A stretch of DNA of 64,000 bases from Cycas panzhihuaensis (taxonomy: Eukaryota; Cycadophyta), in NCBI GenBank assembly GCA_023213395.1, contig CM041465.1:88295741-88359740 (forward strand). Reading direction: 5' to 3'. The notes under the pieces are model-generated. The model was not told the DNA's origin, searched no databases, and saw only the letters and a list, made by a program, of their open reading frames with translations. The translations under genes and the position numbers were made by a program. How positions within the stretch are numbered: position 1 is the stretch's first letter; each line of letters begins with the position of its first letter. Below are positions 56,543-64,000 of this stretch, piece by piece.

Positions 56543-59500
56543 GGCAAGATGGACACTTTTCTTTGGAGCTTACAGCTTTGAAGTTCTCTTTGGAGTGAGT
56601 GTGTTTGACCCTAAACCTTAGTATAAGTGATGCTTTTGTTGCCAATATGTAAATAGTAAATGGTTGATGCAGAAGACAAATTAATTCATAGTACAGGCCA
56701 GAGAAATGCCTTAATTTTGATGGAAAACGCTGTGAGAACAACTAACTTTCAAGCCAGGAAATCAGCAAGAAAAATGAGAAAGAGCAAAACCTGGACCACC
56801 AGGCCCCACCTGCCCTAGCTTATTATGATGAAATCAGCCAAGTTGGGTCAGCCATACAAGCATTAATGTGGCAGATTTACAAATATAAAAAGAAATTTTG
56901 AGCTAAATTCTACATCATCATCTAATTAGAGAGCTGAGAACATCAATTTGGTTGTACACTTAGGGCATGCATTTCAGTCAGAAGCAAGCACAACAGCGAA
57001 AATAGCAGCAGGATTGTACAGATAATACACATAGCCATATTGACTGTACAGATAACCATACAGAGGATACACACTGGTTGTCAAGCAGCAGGAAGCAGAC
57101 TGCCCACAGAGCAAGCTACTGTACAACCAATCAAGAGTCATACTTCTGCAATTTCCTTGAATTTTGTAGCAGCATACGACATGATTTCAGAGGCACAGCT
57201 GCTACATGATTCCTTTTTAATTTCTGTTCTGTGCCATGTACTTTTTTCAGGAATTACTGGCAGAAATCAACAACTTTAATTCCTACAAGTTATTTTTACA
57301 CCGCCCTAACTGTACTGAAGTTTGTGTTATAACATTTACTTGCAACCCAATATCAACTATTGCATCTTGTAATATAAAACCTTAAATTTGGACATCCACT
57401 AATGGTTCTAAGACTTCAAATTTAGACAATGTCTTTCTAGTCCATTGTCTTACATTCCTAGCACTAGTCACTTGTACATGTAGATCACCCAGTTCCTTCC
57501 AACTAGGCAATTGTACCATTTGAGCAGTTGCCAATGCAACCAATATCAACACTTCCTAGGTTTTTTAAATATCTCCCACTTCAACACAAAAACCTTTCAA
57601 AATTGAGAGTAATAAAATTTCATCCTCAGATCAACATGGATACTATGCTTGTATTGTTTTTCTGAACATTTTTTAAATAAGATTCATCAGTCCCCAGGTC
57701 AAGATACTTATTAAATTCTCCTCTGAATTTCCTTTGCATCATCCTTAGATGTGCTCTAGATTTATGATTGTTCTAACCTCCGACTGTGCCTTTCCATGTG
57801 ACCCAATTTGTCTCTAGTTGTCATGGTGATCCAAAACTACATCTAGATCATGGGGATGACCAAGAAACTTTCACTGCTATCATATGGTGCATGACCTTGC
57901 CTTTTCCTTTGGTTTTCTGTAGCATCATCAGGCAGACTGTTGTTTCAAGATCACCAGGTTCACATAAAGTACAGACTACAATGCCAAGTTGATTGAACAG
58001 ATAATTCCTTTGCATATGTCCCCAATTTCGCCACTTATGGCATTGTATGCCCTTCACCAATTCAGGGCCTATGATGGACCTTTATCTATTTTATCCTTCT
58101 CGAGTTCCATGCTTGGCTTTTAAATTAAAACTAGAGTCGCGCGTATCATGCGGCATTGTATTACTTATATAACAGTAATGACCTGATATTCTCAGATGAC
58201 TGACTTCTACAAATATTCTAGGATCATTTTTCTGTCAAGTGCCCATATGGCTCGTGAATATGACAAAACAATTATCTTTTAGAAGTCAATTTATATTATC
58301 ATATTCCTGATTGACTTCCTTGCAATGATGCATATGTCTGATTATAAATACTTCTTGATATCAGAATGGTACCTATCATTCTATGCTCGTAGAAGACATT
58401 GCACCTTGCAATGGCCATGAACTCAATAGCCCATGCACCAAACATTGTCTCTTAGTAGTTGTTCTTTAACTGGTACGTTAAACTTTTATAGAGCCTGAAT
58501 CAATTGGTCTACAACATGCAGCAAAGTTTGAATCGATGAATCAGCATTGCAGCCATCTCACCTTCTAATTCAATTGCAAAATTGACTTTTTCATCAACAA
58601 TTTTGGATTCTATTATCGAATTGCAATTCTTATTGTTTGAGAAATCCCATTTACAAAATAATTGTTGCATTGTTTCTCATCCAATTGATATGTACTTTGA
58701 ACAAACACTCCAAACATCACAAGGCAAAAGCTTGGAAGGTTTCTCCTGCTTGTATCTGCAGATTCCTTAATTCCATGAAGGTTGATTACCTTAACTTCTA
58801 ATGGCCAAATGCTTTTGCAAATGCTTTGTTACATTCATCCTAAGTTTTTGTAGCAGTGCCCATTTACATATAGTAGAAACGGTAATATTCACAATAGAAG
58901 ATCTTCAAAATAATAATAATTCAGCATGCATACATTATATCACAGCAGATTTCTAGCATAAACATAATGAAATCACCCACAGAATAATATCATGAAGTGC
59001 AACAGTAATACGACAGAATTATAATAAACTAATAATATCTTACAGCAGTATCTTCCCTCTTCAAGGTGAGGTGCCCTCCAGGTTCGCAGAGCAGTGCCTA
59101 ATGGTCGTAAGCCATCACTTTCAACCAATACTAAATTCACTAAGATGATTTACAGATGAATGAGGCTCATCTATTTATGCCTTCTTTTTTCTTTCTAAGA
59201 CCATCTATTATTCTATCACTTAAAATGCCGACTTCATAATAATAATAATTTAGGGATGCAATGACTATCCCTCTTGAAAATACCGACTTCCTCATGAATT
59301 TGGAATGCTACAATTCCCCTGCTTTAAAATACTTCACCCTCAAAGTATAGGTAGTCTCATGTGGGGTTGCTTGGTCCTGCTTGGCGAAATTTCCAATGCT
59401 TCCACTACCTGCTAAGTTTTGGATGTCATAAAAATTGGGTTTGTTCTTGCACCTTATGCTGGAGACAGTGGAACTTGAACCTATAGGTGCTTGTATCTAG

Positions 59501-59800
59501 GCTTTATTGCCTGTTGTATTCTGTCTTGTACAAAAATGATCCTGGGACCTATGTGCTGCCTTTGATGCTTGTACTTGTTTGGCATGGCTCATGGGCTGAG
59601 CAGTGATTAGAATACTAAGAAATTTTGTGTGAAAGGTTATGATGTTGTTTTGGTGTTCAAGAGAAGAATTGATCAAAAGGATCATGGATTGATGATTGCC
59701 TAGCGTAAAAGAGTGTGGGAAAAGTGAGGTTCTGAGGGGGAGATTAATGAAATTACCACTTGTTACGCTACTAGCCGTAACTGGAGAATAGGAGCCAATT
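56543..59800. other. Intergenic stretch with weak retroelement traces
   Basis: No gene recognised. On the minus strand, 58060-57848 includes IQCHKWRNWGHMQRN, reminiscent of a CCHC zinc knuckle with lost cysteines, so an old gag remnant may lie around 57850-58800. A GAGGGGGAGATTAATGAAATT phrase occurs at about 59734, with ATTAATGAAATT again at 59828. Otherwise nothing supportable. Confidence 0.3.
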
Positions 59801-59829
59801 GCGAGAGATTTGTTGAGAACAGAAGAGAT

Positions 59830-60830
59830 TAATGAAATTATATATGTTTGATTGATAAAAGTTGAATTGATGTCCGATTACATTTTGGGACCAATTTTAT
59901 ATGCATATTGGGCCCTTTTACGGAAGGTTATGTCCTTTCAATAGCGCCTATTCATTTAATAATTAATTAATTAATCTTTTTAAGGAGGCTCATAACATGA
60001 TCAGCCATAGATTTTAAGTTGTAGAAAATAAGGATAAAAAGGTTATGATGTAAGAAGCATACGAGGTTTGGAAGTTTATTCGAATAGGGGTAGGGATTAG
60101 AAAGGTGTTGGTTAGACCACTAGAATTTTCTGTGGAAAAAAACAGATGTGGGATCGATGATAGACGCTCTTTATGGGATAAAGATTTTAATAGGCATTCA
60201 AAAATGGGGATAAAACTATATGAAGAATTTAATGCAAAAAAATAGTCTTGGTAGTATAGAATTGTGGGAGTTCGTGATAGATGATTTTTTGTAAGGAATG
60301 ATCATAGTACTAAGAGATGAAATCTGATGAAGTGAGGAATGAAGGTTTAAAATATCTTGTTGAGAACGGTCTGTAGGGGGCGAAGGACTATGTAAAGGGA
60401 AATTGGGTTTTGTCCTACAAGATACTAGACTTAAGAGGGTTAGGGTTTTGGCCAACTATAGGATTGGAAAAAGAGGATTTCTTTGAGAGTGGAAAAGAGA
60501 GGACAAATGAAACTACCAAATGATATGTGCATATGCAAAACAAGATTAAGAACCATGTCAAGTACCTTGTAGAGTTCATTTGATTGCATGGACTCTTCCT
60601 TGGTCTACATCCTGTCTTCAATCTTGTTGTGTTGCTACTCCTGTATTGATTCTCCTTGATGCTCCTGCAGTGCTTTTCGGCTTCCTTTATCAACGGTCAG
60701 TTCTTCTCAAGTGGCTAAATCCTGCTTCGTCATTTGATCAGTGTCTTACGTTGACTTCTCTCACCACCCGTATGAGAATACACTTGTCAAGGGATCACTA
60801 ATCGATAGTCTAGTTAGGGCTTGGTCAACA
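59830..60830 (-). mobile_element. Gypsy-type element remnant K, inverted relative to J
   Basis: The minus strand of this stretch aligns by eye to 62560-63180 of element J: the GTACTTGAC/GTACTCATTG start, then CATTTGGTAG...TTTGTCCTCTC, FVLSFPLSKKSSFSNPIVGQ against LPFPHSVAVAKFSFPNPIVS, and a shared TGGTCTAAC block. It has no LTRs I can pair, so it is an internal fragment of an older, diverged relative. Confidence 0.55.
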
Positions 60831-60902
60831 TAGTCATGTTATCACTCTTCATACTGACATCATAACATCAAGTCATCATCATATATCATCACCATGCCAT
60901 CA

Positions 60903-61006
<104 letters not shown>

Positions 61007-61062
61007 ACAACTCAATAGTCATCATGCACAAGATACACAATATTTCCATGTAACTCGTTATT

Positions 61063-61698
61063 TGTAGCATTCCAAAATATGGTCAAAACTATATCATATG
61101 ACCATTCAAATCAAAGGTCTTTGAACGAGTATTCCAACAGTTTAAAAGGAAGTTAATTCCGACATTTGTATCAAAAGTTATGACCGTTTAAAGTTTTCAA
61201 CCTGCCAGTCTTTGGAGAAGTTTTGGCTAACTTTTATTTGAGTAGTATTAAGGAGAATATAACTCAGTTTTGCCAACTTATATTTGAGCAATATTAAGGA
61301 GGATATCACCTAGTTGGCCAACTTCTATTCTTAGTATTTTGATCACTATAAATAGGAAGTTTGGGCTGCACCCCAACCCATCATTCAAAGATTCCTTTGA
61401 CTATATATTTTTAGTTTTGGGGCTGCAATTAGCTCGCCCATTTGGGGGTTGTAGTTTGGAGGGTTCCTCGCCTCGAAGAGGGAAGCTCACTTCTTTAGGA
61501 AAGACTGGTATTTTAATGTAATTTCACTCTATTTTTGGTATTATTTGATAGTAAAGATTATTATTTACTTCTGTGGATTCTATAATTCTTGTTCCCTGTT
61601 CATTTTTCTATTGAAAAGCATCTAGTTATTGCCTTTCTGTGGATTATTATCTGTATTTTTGAGGAAAACTATTATAAAAGTAGAACTAGATCGCTACA
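61063..61698 (+). repeat. 5' LTR of element J
   Basis: 636 bp, TGTAGCATTCC...GATCGCTACA. TATAAATA at 61347-61354 is the likely TATA box, also present in the 3' LTR near 63733-63741. Confidence 0.9.
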
Positions 61699-61700
61699 AG

Positions 61701-61712
61701 TGGTATCAGAGC
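61701..61712 (+). other. Primer binding site of element J
   Basis: TGGTATCAGAGC two bases after the LTR. Confidence 0.92.
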
Positions 61713-61794
61713 TTTGTTTCGAAGGGAAAGGGCAAAGGTAAAAGCTCAAAAAGGTCGATTCAATATTAAAACACATTCTGAGGAAATCTATGCT

Positions 61795-61961
61795 GGTTTC
61801 TGGTTTTCTTTGATGATATCCTGATCTATCGCAAAACATGGGAAGAACACTTGGAACATATAAAGGCAGTTTTGCTCATTCTTGAGAAAGCGCAATTCTT
61901 CGCAAATAAGAAAAAGTGCTCTTTCACAAAGGAGACATTCGTAGCAAGTGGTCATATGTGA
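61795..61961 (+). pseudogene. Ty3/gypsy reverse transcriptase fragment in the J leader
   Basis: One open frame reads FFDDILIYRKTWEEHLEHIK, AVLLILEKAQFFANKKKCSF and TKETFVASGHM, the YxDD-to-thumb segment of gypsy RT (usually YLDDILIYS ... VLxxLxxxxFFxxxKKCxF ... YLGHxV). YxDD is FFDD here. Only about 55 residues remain, and it lies 5' of gag, out of normal order. Confidence 0.8.
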
Positions 61962-62058
61962 TGGTTTTGACTAGCAGAGAAAATAGATTTTTATCATTGA
62001 AGTCACAATCTTTATTGACAAAGAGATAGTTGAGAACAGTATTTTTTGACCGAAAAAG

Positions 62059-62667
62059 ATGTTTGACCTTTTTGAGCCCAACAAAGGCATCGATCCAAGA
62101 GAATGGGTAGAATGGATTGAAGCTCAAAATCAATTCACAGAGAATACAAAAATTGACGACTATTGAGTAGACTTAGAATTGTTCTTGGGAGAAAAAGCTT
62201 CTCACTAATTCAATAATTGGTCCAACCAATCAATAAGATAGACCGATTGGTTTTGGTTTTAATGTGCATTTATCAAAATATTTGGACAACAACAAAAAGA
62301 TCATCAAACCCACAAGCAAAGAGAGGGTACCAAAGCATCAAAGCAACCGGATAAGAGGGCAAAAGTAAAACAAGAAGGACAAGAAGCAAAGATTTTGCAA
62401 GAGCTAAAACAAGAACCAATTTAGAGGGAACAACATGACTACATAGAAGACTTGAAGCAAGCTCGAGCGACAGAAGAATCTCAAGTCAATATCAGAGAAG
62501 AAATCCAAAGTGAAGTTACACAGAGGCAGCACAAAGACAAGGAAGAACAAGTCGATTTTGAAGAAGAATCACAAAAACTTCATGCAAGGTACTCATTGAT
62601 CTTGTGTTGCACATGCCCATCTCTTTTGGTAGAATTATTTGTCCTCTCCCTTTTCCTCACTCAGTAG
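62059..62667 (+). pseudogene. Gag-like ORF of element J
   Basis: MFDLFEPNKGIDPREWVEWI, EAQNQFTENTKIDDY, then a stop, and in-frame FLGEKASHxFNNWS-like text resembling a gypsy retrotransposon gag N-terminus (the EWxxxxE...W pattern). Further on it is Lys/Gln/Glu-rich (QHDYIEDLKQARATEESQVN, QRQHKDKEEQVDFEEE), predicted helical or coiled coil. Stops and a frame change near 62400-62450. Confidence 0.55.
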
Positions 62668-63001
62668 CTGTAGCAAAATTTTCTTTTCCAAATCCCATAG
62701 TTAGCCATAATCATAATCTCCTTAACTCTAGTTTTCTCGTAGGCCAAATCCCAATCCCTCTTTGTAACCCTAGTTCATCCCTTTACTTACATACTTTTTC
62801 ACCCCCTATAGATCATCCTAAACAGGATACTCTACAACTTCAATCTATTCATCATATTTCATCTCTTAGTATTACCCCTTACAAAACCCCATTCGGCTTT
62901 TCCCAAACCCCTTCAATTTCATATCAACAATATTGTTTCTTTCCGTTAAATCTTTTCTTTTGTCTGAATACCATTCCTAAAAGCCCATTAAAGTCTTTTT
63001 T

Positions 63002-63247
63002 TCATAAAGAACATCTATTGTTGATTCCCCATCCATCCTTCTCTCCCAAAAAGTGTTGTGGTCTAACAAAACTTGCACAAATTTTCATCCCCATCCATGG
63101 CATATTCCAAAATTTATCCTTTCTTCCTATACCTTCAAATTCACAATTCCTCCTTTTCTTTCTCTTTTCACAATAAGCAATTGCCAATCCATGACCCTTA
63201 CAATCAATTCTTTTTACAAAATCCTCACTTCTCCTTCCATTAACCAT
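63002..63247 (-). CDS. Putative antisense ORF in element J
   Basis: The minus strand has an 81-codon frame from an ATG at 63247 (MVNGRRSEDFVKRIDCKGHG; FVRPQHFLGEKDGWGINNRC) to a stop at 63002. In the inverted relative K, the sense strand at about 60060-60180 reads VLVRPLEFSVEKNRCGIDDR followed by RSLWDKDF, so this reading direction keeps protein-like similarity. Some plant gypsy families (Tat lineage, for example Grande and RIRE2) are known to carry an extra antisense ORF; whether this is one is inference. The sense-strand frame 62604-63176 (Pro/Ser/Leu-rich) may be its shadow. Confidence 0.35.
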   Translation of the reverse strand: MVNGRRSEDFVKRIDCKGHGLAIAYCEKRKKRRNCEFEGIGRKDKFWNMPWMGMKICASFVRPQHFLGEKDGWGINNRCSL

Positions 63248-63252
63248 TTCAT

Positions 63253-63540
63253 TTGAAAACAAAATGTGCAAACACAAGGCAAGACAGAGACAAGACAAAT
63301 GAGACACATCATAGGTCCCAAGATCCTTCTGATGTAGAACAAGATACAGCATGTACCTGGCCACAGAAACAAACATCGACAAATTCAAAACACATGCTAG
63401 CAAAGCTCCATAGAAGACGCAAGATCAAACCAAATCTTCACGACCTACAGGATCTAGCACGAGGTGGTTGGAAGATTAGACCGAGCTATAAGCATTTCTC
63501 AATACTTCGAGGGCAAAATATTATTATAGGGGAGAGGAAT
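63253..63540 (+). pseudogene. 3' terminal ORF piece and polypurine tract of element J
   Basis: KTKCANTRQDRDKTNETHHR, then HMLAKLHRRRKIKPNLHDLQ and DLARGGWKIRPSYKHFSILR, read up to the LTR. A basic tail of unknown function. AGGGGAGAGGAAT (63528-63540) is the polypurine tract. Confidence 0.5.
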
Positions 63541-64000
63541 TGTAGTATTCCAAAATATGGTCAAAACCATATTATGTGACCATTCGAATCAAAGGTCTTT
63601 GAACAAGGATTCCAATGGTTTAGATGAAAGTAAATTCCGACATTTGTATCAAAATTATGACCGTTTAAAGTTTTTAGCCTGCCAATTTTTGGAGAAGTTC
63701 TGGCCGACTTCTATTCTTAGTATTTTTATCATTATAAATAGGAAGTTTGGGCCGCACCCCAACCCATCATTCGGAGATTCCTTTGGCTATATATTTTCGA
63801 TTCAGGGGCTACAATTAGCTCGCCCATTTAGGGGCTGCGTTTGGAGGGTTCCTCGCCTCGAAGAGAGAAGCTCACTTCTTCAGGAAAGACTGGTATTTTG
63901 ATGTCATTTCACTCTATTTTTGGTATTATTTGATAGTAAAGATTATTATTTACTTCAATGGATTCTATAATTCCTGTTCCTTGTTCATTTTTCTATTGAA
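63541..64000 (+). repeat. 3' LTR of element J, incomplete at window end
   Basis: TGTAGTATTCC... aligns to 61063 onward with a moderate number of differences and one internal deletion relative to the 5' LTR (a block present at about 61225-61320 is missing). Confidence 0.9.

Larger units (their letters stand above)
61063..64000 (+). mobile_element. Non-autonomous gypsy-type LTR element J, cut by the window end
   Basis: The 5' LTR 61063-61698 (636 bp) and the 3' LTR from 63541 to beyond 64000 align well. The primer site TGGTATCAGAGC is at 61701-61712, and AGGGGAGAGG lies before the 3' LTR. The interior is only 1.84 kb: a gypsy RT fragment, a broken gag-like ORF, a region shared with K, and a short 3' ORF. 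No complete pol exists, so it is a LARD-like derivative. Confidence 0.88.

Noticed and set aside
57848-58060. Zinc-knuckle protein on the minus strand
   Set aside because: IQCHKWRNWGHMQRN lacks two of the four metal ligands and is embedded in frames full of stops; only noted as a possible old gag trace.
62604-63176. 190-codon plus-strand frame in element J as a real protein
   Set aside because: Pro/Ser/Leu-rich composition, and the comparison with K looks more protein-like on the opposite strand; treated as a probable shadow, not certain.

Overview
This window looks like nuclear DNA of a land plant with a large, repeat-laden genome. A gymnosperm is my best guess from the mass of old, nested Ty1/copia elements around one widely spaced gene, but that is inference. 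I see no bacterial or organellar genes, no tRNA or rRNA genes and no CRISPR array. Coding regions were judged by hand from the reading frames and conserved motifs.

Host gene: the only gene I can name is on the minus strand at 15370-17338. It is the 3' part of a type-B (ARR-like) cytokinin response regulator: the last residues of the GARP/Myb DNA-binding domain, a long Gln-rich C-terminal region, and a 26-codon terminal exon behind a 378-bp GT-AG intron. One extra base in a T6 run breaks the frame. The receiver-domain and main Myb exons are not recognisable anywhere upstream (to 64000), so either the next intron is enormous or the gene is truncated.

Mobile elements, left to right. (0) 1-1826: the 3' part of an unclassified LTR element with an acidic coiled-coil ORF. 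(A) 4067-11536, minus: full-length dead copia, TSD TAATA. (B) 17726-23871, minus: copia lacking RT and RNase H, TSD GTAAG, inserted 383 bp upstream of the regulator exon. (H) 24499-48308, plus: LTR element with TSD TTCAC, inside which sits (D) copia 24543-45202, TSD TAGAA, inserted in H's 5' LTR. Inside D's 3' LTR sits (E) copia 29628 to about 44510. Inside E sit (F) copia 34130-39236, TSD GATCT, and (G) a minus-strand non-autonomous LTR element 39576-44214, TSD GGAGA, with an unfamiliar acidic ORF. (I) 49034-56537, plus: copia whose two 298-bp LTRs look identical although its coding region is broken, TSD TAGCT. (K) about 59830-60830, minus, and (J) 61063 to beyond 64000, plus: related gypsy-type non-autonomous elements in inverted orientation, sharing a conserved region with an apparent antisense ORF.

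How it fits together: every pol gene carries stops or frameshifts, so nothing here looks able to move by itself. Perfect 5-bp TSDs on seven elements allow the order of insertion to be read: H first, then D into H, E into D, then F and G into E. The right end of E is not a normal LTR end but a chimeric junction to a second copy of D's 3' end, which is the most puzzling structure in the nest.
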